The notes under the pieces are model-generated. The model was not told where the DNA came from, did no database searches, and saw only the letters and a program-made list of their open reading frames with translations. Both the position numbers and the translations under genes were made by a program. Below are positions 1-13,100 of a stretch of DNA of 64,000 nt, piece by piece. Where the stretch lies: contig JAZGUH010000947.1 in NCBI GenBank assembly GCA_037893225.1, forward strand, positions 186,001 through 250,000, written 5' to 3'. Each line of letters opens with the position of its first letter. Position 1 is the first letter of the stretch. This DNA comes from Hippasteria phrygiana. Lineage: Eukaryota > Echinodermata > Asteroidea > Valvatida > Goniasteridae.

Positions 1-385
1 TAATAGAACCATGGGGATAGAACTTTTTTTGGCGGTGCAGGTTCGCGTCGTGCGATGGGACAAATAATTCAATGCACGTGATCGACGATCCACCAATCGG
101 ATGGCGGGGATTTATTCAGACATTGTATAATATACAAATAATGAATGTTTATGAGTGCAATGCTAAGAATAATTTCATGAGGTGACAGATGGAATGTTCC
201 ATTCCACGAGGCGAGGCCACAGCCGTGGGGTAGCGCCACCAATAGTGACCGTGAAATTAGGGAAGTTCTATCAAACGCGTACCGTTTGATAGAACTTCGC
301 GTCGTGCGATGGGATTATTAATTCAATGCACGTGATCGACGATCCACCAATCAGATGACAGGGATTTATTCAGGTGTTGTGTAAA
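1..385. mobile_element. Repeat family R1, end of one copy followed by a second
   Basis: Sequences here (GTGATCGACGATCCACCAAT, GGGATTTATTCAG, ATAATGAATGTTTATGAG, GGTGACAGATGG and TAGCGCCACC) recur in the repeat at 44350-45400. The ends resemble TTATACAA and its inverse. A right-hand end near 132 directly abuts a left-hand end near 133, so two copies or fragments are joined here. Confidence 0.65.
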
Positions 386-480
386 GAAAATTGACAAGAT
401 TGGGGCTTGAACCTGTGACCCCTGGATTACCATACTGGTGTTCTACCAACTGTCTCCGTGTTGGCAGTCTCCCAAGTTTG
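370..480 (-). mobile_element. Diverged tRNA-derived SINE, minus strand
   Basis: On the minus strand it has CAGTTGGTAGAACACCAGTA and GGGTCACAGGTTCAAGCCCC, a mutated version of the SINE family in this window. The TTGGCAGTCTCCCAAG flank matches the 5' flank of the longer copies. Confidence 0.6.
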
Positions 481-711
481 TCAGTTTGTTCAGGGGTTGC
501 TAGTCACAAGTTGTACATTTCCACATCGCCATTTTGTGACAAAATATTACAGGTTTATTTGCCCTAATTTGAAGGCATAGTTCTTTGGGGTGGAGGCATT
601 TACCCTTGGTCTAGCCCTCCAAAAATATTCCCTTAAAGATAAAGTGCTTTGAAATTTATGCAAATCAGGTCTCCAAAACCCCGCCACCCCAATTTTTTAA
701 CCCCTAATTTT

Positions 712-800
712 AAGCTCAGTTGGTAGAGCGTCGGTACGGTAACCCGGAGGTCGCAGGTTCGAATCCCGCTCCTGCCAGTTTCTTTGTTCACTTTGAAAAT
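712..800 (+). mobile_element. tRNA-derived SINE, plus strand
   Basis: It contains AGCTCAGTTGGTAGAGCG, the B box GGTTCGAATCCC, and the family tail CTGCCAGTTTCTTTGTTCAC followed by TTTGAAAATG. The 5' side is truncated relative to the copies at 16035 and 54225. It does not fold as a standard tRNA with a paired acceptor stem. Confidence 0.7.
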
Positions 801-1028
801 GTACCCTAATTTTAAGGTTAGAACTGCACCTAGCCTGTTGTGGGGTTACTGTTTGGGCCATCACACAATGCCCAACACTCAGGAATCTGCCAATAGCGAA
901 TTTAGAGTTTCAATTGTACTAGGCCAGCCGCCCTCCCCCACCCCCCCCCCCCCCTCCCCACCCCCAAAAAGATGCCTTTAAAAAAAATGTTTCTTGTAAT
1001 CGCTTTGTTTTTGTTACTTTCTGCACAG

Positions 1029-1127
1029 GTTGTCAGCCAGTTTTATGCCGAATGTATTGTCCCTATGGATGGGACACTGATGAAACGACGGGTTGTGAAA
1101 TCTGTGCCTGCAAAAGATCAACTACGG
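1029..1127 (+). CDS. Exon: antistasin-like domain 1
   Basis: The exon is bounded by a CACAG acceptor and a GTACGT donor, phase 1 at both ends, 99 nt. The frame reads [14 protein letters not shown] and then GCEICAC, the six-cysteine antistasin-like pattern (C-x4-C-x3-C ... G-C-x2-C-x-C). An open frame that runs across it in another register is a shadow. This is the first exon I can support. Preceding exons must exist because it begins inside a codon. Confidence 0.85.
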
Positions 1128-4100
1128 GTACGTGAATGTTTTGTGTTTACAAGAGGGACACGGTGTGCAACCAGCCTTTACATATTATTGCAAAAAATAG
1201 TTGTAAGTGATAAATGGTAATCATGTGTTTACCTGACATACGCACATACGCATCAAACATGGTGTTGAAAAGAGCAACCTTCCTCCATCTGTCATTCTCC
1301 ACCTATATAAGGCAAGCCGTACGTCCCGTCATGGAATACTGCAGCCACATCTTGCTATTTGTCCCTCGTTGATAGGATTCAGCGGCGAGTTTTAAATCTG
1401 CTTGGTTAGGACCTGGCATCTTCCCTGGAACCCCTTCATGTCCGAGGCTCAGATGCTTTATTGAGCCTCTTTTATCGATACTACCATGGAAGGTGTTCAG
1501 TGACCTTTCATCATTAGTTCCCCCATCCAAACTTTCAGGCACTCGACTCGCCTGGCTGTCTCATCACATCCTTTCACTGTTCCTTACCTGTAACCTGCTT
1601 CCCTTCCACCTGTAATCTTTCCAAATTCAAACGAAATGTGAATATATACCCTCTGACCCTGTGATTTCTGTCGTTTCGTGTCTTTTTGAGTGGCCTTTTG
1701 GCCTTGTGTTGGGCAATAAAATAGAAATCTCTGAGGGTAATGAAACGGGCATCCACTGTAGGTTCACCTTGGTGGGAATAACCCGATCCATTCAGGTCTG
1801 CCACATGAAGTACTGACCAATTGTGACCCGCTCCAGAAAAAGGTGATATAAGTCGCGCTATGTATTTACGTGTAATGACCCTTTCAACGTTGAGAGGGTG
1901 AATTTGTTCGCAAAAATTGATTTCTTTTTTTGTTCTTTAATGACGTCTTAAATATCTAAAGTTTCAGGTTTGGTGCACAACAATGTTGATTTCAGTGAAT
2001 AAAGTGAAAAAAATTACCTTTTTAGAGTGCATTGTTCCATTGCATTGTATAAGAACTAGCTATTTCAAAGCCTGTTTTCTCTGTTGTGCAATTTGAACTC
2101 CAGAGAACTAATTATATGCAAAAATGCGATATCTCCAGAACGGAAAGGGCTTTGGAGCTCTATAATGTACCAAATGAAAGCTTACATTGCGGGCTTTCAA
2201 AACATACATAAAACTCATTTTTCATATTTTGCGACATAAAATACCTTTTTCCGGAGCGGGTCACAATTGACCTATCGCGGTCGAATCGCGTCAACGCAGC
2301 TTGTGAATTATTGTCCAATCACATCAATTATAATTCCACCTGGAATGCGCAAAATCTGAGACAAACAAAAATTACCACACAAAATTCCCATAGGGTTGTC
2401 TAAGGGGCGTGGTTAACTCGTAAACGGCGATAGGTCAGTTCATTGCCACGCACACACCACACGTCAATCACACATATGAATACTTTTATCGGACCTTAGT
2501 CACGGCTGTGATTGGTCCATACGCTCAGTGGGCGGAGCTTTATGGATCGGTCTATTTTTCACATTTTGTTCATAGTAAAGAACATGAACATTTTCAAAAT
2601 GGCACCACCGTAGCTATTATGTGACCTGGCACCACAAAAAAGGATGGACATTAGCATAAGTTGAAAAATTGAGATTGTGGTATTTCCTGAATAAAGCTTT
2701 AATTTCATGTATTATATGTTGCTGTAGCTCTAATATTTTGAAACTGTTAGTCTTGACCCTCGTTTTGAGAAAATAAAGCTCAAAAATTTAATTTATAGAA
2801 TCATTAATGAATTAATATGACTGAAAATTAATATTAAAATGAATGAAATCAAGCCAGTGAGTGGCAAGGAGGAACAGGTGACCAGCACCTCTACAAGGTC
2901 ATCCTACCACAGACAAAATAAAACACATAACCCTCAATACCCCTACCCAATACCCCCCCCCCCCCCCCCCCCCCCAAGAGAGCAACTGCTGGTAATGACA
3001 AATTACAAACGACAACAGGGGCATCAACAATGCGACACCCAAGTGCACATATCATTAGCTGAGAAACTAGATAGAAATTTATCTCTATAAAATTGAAGTA
3101 ACTGGGTTTTGAATGATGAGAACGAGACGTCAGATCTTACAGTCAAAGGAAGTTGGTTCCAAATGGAAACAGTCCGCTGAAAATAAAAAGACTTATGTGA
3201 TTCAGTTTTACAGCGAGGAACTGATAACATGAAAGAGTCAGATGAGAGTCAAAAAGGAAATCACCTCGACATCTTTATTTTGAGGGATTAAATCCCGTTT
3301 TGAAACTTTGGAATAGGACGGAATGGGGTTTTTCAAATTAAAAAATGTTGACATCCCCAGATTGACTCAGAAAGCCAACATAAGGCTTTCCGCTCGTTTT
3401 GTGCTGCCAGGTCACAGATGAATTTGTAACTTTGCATCCAAACAGTCGTCGTAAAAGCTTTGCGTGATCTTCCACATCCGCAGTGTCTAAAAAATTAGAA
3501 TGGGGTGCTCTGTTGTTGTGCAGACTAAATGAAGCCGTGCTCCCTGTGACCCTTTCTCTTGCAGAGCTGCTCTGCCCCATGCTACCTGTGCAGCGACCTA
3601 TGAGCGGAGTCTGCAGTGAAGAATGTGGGCGGGATAATCCCTGCACTCAAGAAGGCTATACCTGCTGCTCTAATGGATGCGGACACAGCTGTGTCGAAGG
3701 TAAGGGTCATAGCGCCTGTATTAACCCCTTGCGTACGGATGACGGAATTTGGGGGGAAAAAAACCAGTGCCACCAGGCCGGATGACGCAGTTGGCTGCTG
3801 TTTGTGCAGTTTCAATCCATTGTTGGATTAAACAGTGCCACCAGGCCGGATGATGCCATTGGCCGCTGTTTGTGCAGTTTCAATCCATTGTTGGATTATT
3901 GTGTATAGGTTACGCTTGACTGCACAAACACATTGTAGCGGTTCGCTTGGCTGCCAGAGCCGCCGCGGCACCCTGACGTCTCCCGTAAAATACCGTACTC
4001 AAGGTGTTAAACCCCTTGCGTCCAGCTGTTCTTGATGGGGTGCTGGTTTGCCAGAATTTGGCTGTGCAGCCAAGCGTAAACTTATATATACAGTGGAACG

Positions 4101-7100
4101 CAGCTATAACGAACATCGCGGGATCCACAGATTTTGTTCGGTATATCGATTTTCAGCCGCCAGTCCGCCAACATGGTGTCCGTTCTTTTAACTAGTGCCT
4201 ACTTGCGTCGTATTTGAAATGCGCCCTCTTTTGATCGTAATTGAACATGTGCTGGCCATTGAATCATGTAATTACATGTTCATACTTTCTAAGCTTACAA
4301 AATTCTAAAGCAACAGTTGGCTTTTCCCTTCTATTCCTTGGGGAAATAATAGCCAGCTTTTTTAAACTCCCACTCTCTGGGAAAGACATAAATACTTGGC
4401 CCCCGGACGTTTGGTGTATTGACAGTGCCACAAAACTAACCAGCTAACTGACACTCTGCAAAAACAGTGGCCATAAACCGACTCCCGAGAGGCGTGCTTC
4501 ATAGATAAGAAAGGATTAATAACCACGCTCTGTGTGAGTCGGTTATATAACCACACGGCTGGCATACCAACCAGCGTATAGATACACAAAAACAGTTTCT
4601 GCATACCAGTCACCAATATAAAATTATTAAACAGGAAAGCACCACCAGCAGAGTCATTCATCCTCCAACTTCAATGTTTTATGGTGGTTTGAAAAAAGGT
4701 AGAATGAAGATCGGCTTTGTTGAAGATGACTCTAACAAATCCTCCCCCCCCCCCCCCTCCCAGATAAGTTCAGACTCGCTGCGGCTAATTCTTAGAATGA
4801 TCAAACCATAAAACAATCAACTGATTATTCCTCTAACGTAGCCAGCACATACCAGGACTTCACACCGGTTCTTCTCCAAAAAACAACCGAGTTAAAAAAA
4901 AAACAACAGCAACTCGACTATACACAAACTCGTCTGGGCATCGCCAAGACCAGAAACGAGTGTTTAACGCCCGCTATCTGAAATTGATGACATCATTAGC
5001 CTGCGGACAGTTGTTGTATTGACGAGCTCACGAACCGAACATTCTCACAGACTGTCATCTTGCAGAAATAGTTGCTAAAACTGATTCCCTCGAAGCGTAT
5101 TCCACCTTAAAAAAGAACGAAATTACGCCTCGGGTGGGTCAGTCACACATCTACACGGCTGGCATACCCACCAACCTATTCGTAAATATGCAAAAACAAT
5201 TTCTCAGTGCAAGACGTAAAAACCGATCCTGAGACTTTGCTCAACAGAATCTTTCGTCCTCCAACCTTTCCTACAAATAAAAAAGAATGGAAAGAGAGAG
5301 TAATGATTTTGTTGATGCCTTTAACAACCCCCACCCTCCCTTTCCCCTAAACAAATTTTGACTCACTGCGGCTTTTTCCTGAAATGATACAAAAAATAAG
5401 AAAAACTGATCATTCCTTGAATTTTGCCTGCTATTTTCAAAATCTAAAAAGCACTTCATCTTGTAAAGAACAAAAAGTTCAACCAAAATGAACAATCGGT
5501 TAACCAAGGCCGTGAAACAAAAGTTCCATCACATTGACTCAAATCATATAGTCTGCATGTACGATTACGCCCCCTCCCAATAAACACAAAACATTACAAA
5601 CAGCCCAAATACCCAGTAGGCCCCTAATTTTTTTTTAATCTGTTGCCTTGTTTTTTCAACAGCAATGTTCGGTAAGTTTAGTAAAAATATAATTGGGAGC
5701 CAAGGATGGTGTTCGGTATAGCCGAATGTTCGGTACAGCGGCGTTCGTTATAGCGGCGTTCCACTGTATATATATATGCAAACACGTGGTCCAATGGCTG
5801 TGGATTATGGTGCTTGCGTGCTTGGGCAAGACACTTTACTACAATTGCCTCGCTCCACCCAGGAGTATAAATGGATACCTGTGAGGGTAGAGAACAGATA
5901 GCGCGGATCTCAATCTGCTGCATAGAATTGATCTCATGGCCTGATGACCAGGGGTAATAATTCTGAAGCACTTTGAGACATTGTATAAAGCGCTATATAA
6001 GCACCACATTATTATTTTATTATGATTATTATAGGCACCACACTGAATATGAAGGTTTTGTTATCACACCCTCGGAGCCTCTCCTGTATGAATGAAAGCT
6101 TAAAGCGGCATATACATTTTATGGGTCCCGTCGCCTCCGTCCCCCTAACCTTGACGAGAAATTACCACCGCTGAACCTAAGTATGAAACCCTCCTATACT
6201 TATATCTATCACAGCCTATCAAAAACTCTAAACACCAACTTTCACAGTTTGTGTGTGTTTCAATCTGTCATTTGATGGGTTTTGATCTGTACAGCAACTG
6301 GGTCGATTTTGGCCAGGTGTACATAAACAGGAGGGCTTTTATTAGGCAGTACTCTTTTTTGGTTGATAATTCTGAATGAAAAAAGACCCCATTGTTTCTT
6401 TTGTATCCATTTTCTATTCTCGTTGAACACAGGTTGTCCGCCGGTACTGTGTAAACTCCACTGTGAGCACGGCTGGGCTAAGGATGAGAGAGGTTGTGAG
6501 ATTTGTTCGTGTGCTTCCCCACCAGTTGGTGAGTACATTGTACGGCTGACATCAGTGATCAATTATACCGTTGCCTCGTTAAACCTGGGATCGATTTCGT
6601 AGAGCTGCTTATTTTTTAAGCACCAAAAAGTGTGTTTAGCACAAAACACCTTGCTTAAAATCAGGTTATACCAGCCAAAACTCCATGTGATTTGCATATT
6701 AACCCCTTGTGTCCAGCTGTTATTGATGGGGGGGGGGGGGCGTCGGTATGCCAAAAATGGGCTGTGCAACCGAACGTAAACGCAAACTCTAGGAACCACA
6801 CTGAATAGAGTGGTCCTGTTCATCACACTTGAAGCCCCCACCCTTCCGTGGGAATAAAAGCTTTGTTTGAAAAAGCTCCATCTATTCATTACACTCTCAT
6901 TCAAGAACAATATAGTTGAGACATGAATGGATTGAGTATGTGCAGGAATGTGCCTATAGACGACAACCAGCCAGGTGGTCTTTTTCAAACCGAGGCTATG
7001 GCCGTCATCCGTATTCAAAAGGTTCAGAACAAAAAACCCTTGCCTAGTAAAATCAAGTTACCAGCCAAAACGCCATGTGATTGGCATGCTAAAGCAAACA

Positions 7101-10100
7101 ACAGCTAAATACCAGTCACAAGCAGTAATACATTGCATGAAAAGTTGGTTGGTAATCTTATCAGTGATACAGTGTCAATGCTCTTTCTGAGTTTCACCTT
7201 GAAAAATAATTGATTTTTATATTTTGTTTGCAATTTTTCTAGCAATACAAAAGTTACTAACTTTTCAATGAAACATCAAACAAACAACCAACCCCAATTT
7301 GAATAATTACATTACAGATATAGAAATAATAATTTGGGCACATCTTTGTGTGCATTAGATGCGCAAATGCAACCAAGAGTAATGGCCAATTTACACATAC
7401 GCGACATAGTCGCGCGACAATTGTCTAAATTCACGCAAATCAATTGGTGTGTTTTCATTTGCACGCCAGAGTCGTGCGACGAGACGCTCATTGATTTGTG
7501 CGTATTTAGAAAAACGTGCCTCTCCGGGAGTGCAATGTATTTTGATTCATCCAAATACAGGCATGAGATTTTTCAGATTTTTGTCTGAAATCAGACTTTT
7601 TGAATGAATCTCAGAGAAAGACATTATTAGTTTAGAAAGATAATTTCATCAATTTTCAGACTTTTTTTTCTTAATTGACAATCTCATCCCTGCAAATAGT
7701 TGGACATCCATGCCAAGGTGCATGCCAATCAGAGACCATATAAACTGGAATCTTCATGTGTTTTTAATTTTTTTTTTTTTTTTGTGTGAAACCAAAATCC
7801 CTTAGCAACCTCTCACAAACCTAAACGGAAACGTTCTGCTGATGACTGATATTGCTATGTAAGGCTTATGAGACACAGGAGTATGTCGATAACACTATGA
7901 TGAACTTATATGGTTTGGAGGGTAACATGTTCAAAACATTCTCTGCCAGAACTGACGTGTCCAAGGGTCCAAGGAGGCATGTTCGGCATCTGCGCGGAGG
8001 AGTGCGAGGCGGATGACGTATGCGATATCGGTCAGATGTGTTGTTCCAACGGTTGCGGCCACTCCTGCACAGAAGGTGAGCACGGGCGCGAATTTGGGCG
8101 AGGTGGAGAAATCCCTCACTTTAATAGAGTCATCCAAATGATCATTCCCCTCCCCGATTTTGTTACTACTGTAAAAACAAATTTGGTTGTTTTTTTCTCC
8201 ATATTTTTAAAAGAAAACTCTGCATGTAAATTATAATTACAACGCAATACACCCCACCCTATGATACAGTTGTTATAACATTTATTATCGTCAAACAAAC
8301 CACAAGGAAAACTGGACTGGATAATTTGAATGAATTTTTTAAAGTGAACAAAGGAAACTGGCAGGAGTGGGATTCGAACCTGCGACCTCCACCTCCGGAA
8401 TACCGTACAAAACAAATGTAGAATAAATAAACATTCGGAGCCCAATCTGCCCATAACCTGCCGGAGTTTTCAAGGCAGCCATTGTCACAAGTTTTTAGAA
8501 ACTTAATAATTGCCATCTAGACTCATTTTGTTGATGTCAATCATTGCAATCATTTTATTCCCCAAGAGAATTAATATTTTTCTGATACATTGACTAACTG
8601 AGCCTTGTCTTTCCTTCTTTCTTTCTTGTTACATCCACGTAGCCTGTCGGCCAGTTTTGTGCCGCATGTATTGCAGACACGGCTGGGTCAGGGATGACCG
8701 TGGCTGTGAAATATGCCATTGCGCTGAAGCCCCTCAGATAGGTAAATGTCATGGAATTCCTCACCCTCCAAATAATTATTTAAATTGAATTCTGGGTACA
8801 GGGCTTTAAAGAAAAAGCCAAAGAGAGAATCACAAATCTCAAAGAACATAATATTCCTCTCCTTGGAAGCTTGTCCACTTATGGGATGTACTGCTGATTG
8901 CCTGCACGGATTCATGACGGATGAGAACGGTTGCTCGACATGCAACTGCTCCCCATCTCCCGAAGGTAATTCTTCGTGCCTCTGTGTTGATAACAAGTGC
9001 CTAAGACAACTGGGTCAATAATGTCATGGAGCTGCCAAGTTTACAAATTCGGCAGTCACAAAAGTTGTAAGCTCTTTTACCGAATTGACCTTGTAATTTC
9101 TGAAATTGTGGGCGGCGTGCCCCTCTCTAATTTCAACCAGAAAGGCTTCGCCCTTTACTCCACATCAAATCCCAGTTTTTTTTTAATTTATTCCGTGGTC
9201 TTTCTGTTTCCATTTTATTCTAGTTTCAACTCTTGTGTGCCCTGAAGTTGAGTCGGATGTTGCAGGAATCTGCCTGGAGGATTGTGGTGAAGACAATCCG
9301 TGCTCCGGTGAAACCGAAAAGTGCTGCTCCAACGGATGTGGACACACCTGTGTTGAGGGTACGCCTAAATATTGAAAACAGATTGTTTTTTGTTAAAAGC
9401 TGTCTTGTCTGTGTTCGGACTGAAAATTTGAATTCCGTGGATTTCTCCCTACGAAATAATTATGGAAGAAGACTCTTTTTTTTTTTACGAAAAAAAATCA
9501 CTCACTACACTGCACTCTTTTTGGTTGTTTTATTGTGTGCTGCGTGCGAACATTGATAATTTCATTATCTCAAATTTGTCCTGAGTAACTCTGACTTAAA
9601 TTAAGTGCAACCACAGAACCATGACTTCTAACTCATTTGAAAATCAATGTCAAATTGCACATGTGTAAATTCAAGACCGAAAAGGCCTGTGGATTATATT
9701 GTAAGTCTGTGAGTTTATTATTAAAAACGGCTTGCTTTCTTTGTTTGAAATCTCATCTAGTCACTTTGAATGAATTGCTGGAATCAGACCGAATCATGCT
9801 TTTTTATGAGCATCCCCCCAAACAGAATTTGTTGTTCTTGTGCAAAATTGGGGCAAACTAGTTAAACTGAAGTCGACTTTTGATATACTGCAATGAATTG
9901 CTTGAATCAAAGACTGAATCATGATTTTTCTTTTCTTTTTATGACTTGATTTAGGTTGTCAGCCAGTGTTGTGCAGGATGCGTTGCGAGCACGGATGGGC
10001 CAGAGATGAAAGGGGATGTGAGATCTGTCATTGTAAACAACCAGAAGGTGAGCACAAATTGTTTGTTTTGTGTGCCTCTGCAGTCAATTTTCCAGTGTTT

Positions 10101-13100
10101 TTTTTGTTTTTTTTTAATATATTTTTGTTTCCATGAAATTTTTCTGAATCAGTCTCTGACATTAAACCAGTTCCATTTAATTTTCTAAGTGTCACGGATA
10201 ACGCGAGCCACATAATCTCTGTAATTTTTGTTTTAAGCCTCAACAAGTACAATACAGGCTTCAGTTGTCTTATTTACAAGCTCTGGACAAGAGACTTCAC
10301 TCAATCCCTGCTAGTTCCTCTTCTGTGATGTATGGGTGTTAAGGTTTTTCCCAATGATTTTTCTCCCCTTTGAAGCTTGTCCACTTATAACATGTATTGC
10401 TGATTGTCTGCATGGATACATGACGGATGAGAATGGTTGCTTAACGTGCAACTGCTGCCCGCCTTACGAATATATTTCATTATCTTCGTGCCTCTGTGTT
10501 GATAAAAAAAAAGTGCCCAAGACAGCGATTTACTATAAAACTGAATTTACGTTGTAATTTCTGAAATTGTGGGCAGCATGCCCCTCTCCGATTTCAACCA
10601 GAAAGGCTGAACTCTATTTTGTCAACACCCTTGTTTCTTATAAAATTGTCCTGAAGTTTTTGTTTACATTTTTATAGAGGGGGGGGGGGGCGGAGTGTTG
10701 CCCTAGAGGGATTTTGTAGGGGGAGTGTGGCCCTACAGTACTTAGTAGCATTCGGAGGCATTCAGAAAAATTTAAAAATTTGTACTTCCCCAAACATTTC
10801 TTTTTCTTCTCGTGCAAAATTGGGCAAACCTTTGATACGCTGCAAAAATGGACTCTGCAATTAACCCCTTGCCAAATGGCACCAAAACAAACAGTGCCAC
10901 CATGCCGGATGACGCCTACAGCCGCTATTTATGCAGTTTCATTCCATTGTTGGATGATTGTGTATGTTACGCTTGACTGCACAAGCACATTGTGTCCGTT
11001 TCGCTTGGCTGCAAAAGCCGGCGCGACACCCTGGCACCTCCTGTAAATAACCGTACTCGGGGGTTAAACCAGTTCCATTTCATTACATTTGCTAATTGTC
11101 ACAGATAAAGCGAGCCACATAATCTCTGTAGTTTTTACTTTTATTTAAAAAAAATCTAGATAATCAAGAGCTGGAGTGCCCAATTCCTCAGGATGGAACC
11201 TTTGGCGTCTGCGTGAACTCCTGTATCCCGGGCACACGCTGTGGCCCAGGCAAAAAATGCTGCTTCAATGGTTGCGGCAGTCAGTGTGTGACAGGTATGC
11301 GCAATCATGACCTGAACCCTAACCTCTGAGGCTTGTGAACTAAACAGAATACCAAACCCATCAAACTCCAACAACCAACCATTGCACACATTATAGGAGT
11401 GTACTGAACCTGCCATAGTCCAACAGGCTGTGCAAAGGAAGGGTACTGGGTATGCCAAACTCCAACACCACCCCCCCCCCCCCCCCCCCCAGTACTGTTT
11501 GATTTGGATGGACTTTTAGGGCATGAGGCCCTGTGCAATGTTTCAGATCTGTTGCCTTACTAAACTCATTAAAATACTAGCTACTAAATCATCCAAATCC
11601 AACTATGTGTTTGTACACAAGTATGTTGTTTTTTGGACTCTAGACTCAAGCAGCGAAGGTATAAACTTGAAGTTGACCCTCACATTTGTCCACACCTGGG
11701 GGTATTGCATGTGGTGCCACCCAGTTATACTACCTATTCACTGCACTGATCGACCCCTGTGTGTCCCCACCTAAGCACAGTCCAACATCCAGTATCACTA
11801 CCTATTCACTGCACTGAACCACCCCTGTGTGTCCCCACCTAAGCACAGTCCAACATCCAGTACCACTACCTATTCACTGCACTGACCTACCCCTGTGTGT
11901 CCCCACCTAAGCACAATCCAACATCCAGTATCACTACCTATTCACTGCACTGAACCACCCCTGTGTGTCCCCACCTAAGCACAGTCCAACACCCAGTATC
12001 ACTACCTATTCACTGCACTGAACCACCCCTGTGTTCCCCACCTAAGCACAGTCCAACACCCAGTACCACTACCTATTCACTGCACTGAACCACCCCTGTG
12101 TGTCCCCACCTAAGCACAGTCCAACACCCAGTATCACTACCTATTCACTGCACTGAACCACCCCTGTGTGTCCCCACCTAAGCACAGTCCAACACCCAGT
12201 ATCACTACCTATTCACTGCACTGATCGACCCCTGTGTGTCCCCACCTAAGCACAGTCCAACACCCAGTACCACTACCTATTCACTGCACTGATCGACCCC
12301 TGTGTGTCCCCACCTAAGCACAGTCCAACACCCAGTATCACTACCTATTCACTGCACTGAACCACCCCTGTGTGTCCCCACCTAAGCACAGTCCAACATC
12401 CGGTATCACTACCTATTCACTGCACTGAACCACCCCTGTGTGTCCCCACCTAAGCACAGTCCAACACCCAGTGCCACTACCTATTCACTGCACTGAACCA
12501 CCCCTGTGTTCCCCACCTAAGCACAGTCCAACACCCAGTGCCACTACCTATTCACTGCACTGAACCACCCCTGTGTGTCCCCACCTAAGCACAGTCCAAC
12601 ATCCAGTATCACTACCTATTCACTGCACTGAACCACCCCTGTGTTCCCCACCTAAGCACAGTCCAACACCCAGTACCACTACCTATACACTGCACTGAAC
12701 CACCCCTGTGTGTCCCCACCTAAGCACAGTCCAACATCCAGTATCACTACCTATACACTGCACTGACCCACCCCTGTGTGTCCCCACCTAAGCACAGTCC
12801 AACATCCAGTATCACTACCTATACACTGCACTGACCCACCCCTGTGTTCCCCACCTAAGCACAGTCCAACACCCAGTACCACTACCTATACACTGCACTG
12901 ACCCACCCCTGTGTGTCCCCACCTAAGCACAGTCCAACATCCAGTATCACTACCTATTCACTGCACTGAACCACCCCTGTGTGTCCCCACCTAAGCACAG
13001 TCCAACATCCAGTATCACTACCTATTCACTGCACTGAACCACCCCTGTGTTCCCCACCTAAGCACAGTCCAACATCCAGTATCACTACCTATTCACTGCA

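Larger units (their letters stand above)
1128..3564 (+). other. Intron with LINE fragments and two MITEs
   Basis: This 2.4-kb intron carries a plus-strand LINE fragment (about 1260-1800), a fold-back MITE (1822-2265), a second MITE directly after it (2268-2437), and a minus-strand LINE fragment (about 3024-3240). A run of about 29 C residues lies at about 2947-2975. I see no further exon in it. Confidence 0.7.

Noticed and set aside
712..780. Functional tRNA gene
   Set aside because: A and B boxes are present, but the acceptor stem does not pair well and flanks outside the tRNA part are shared by other copies, so it is a SINE.
784..1220. Open frames reading through the first antistasin exon as an independent small secreted protein (MPLKKMFLVIALFLLLSAQ)
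   Set aside because: The hydrophobic start looks like a signal peptide but is the intron pyrimidine tract. The correct register after the splice acceptor is the cysteine-patterned antistasin frame.
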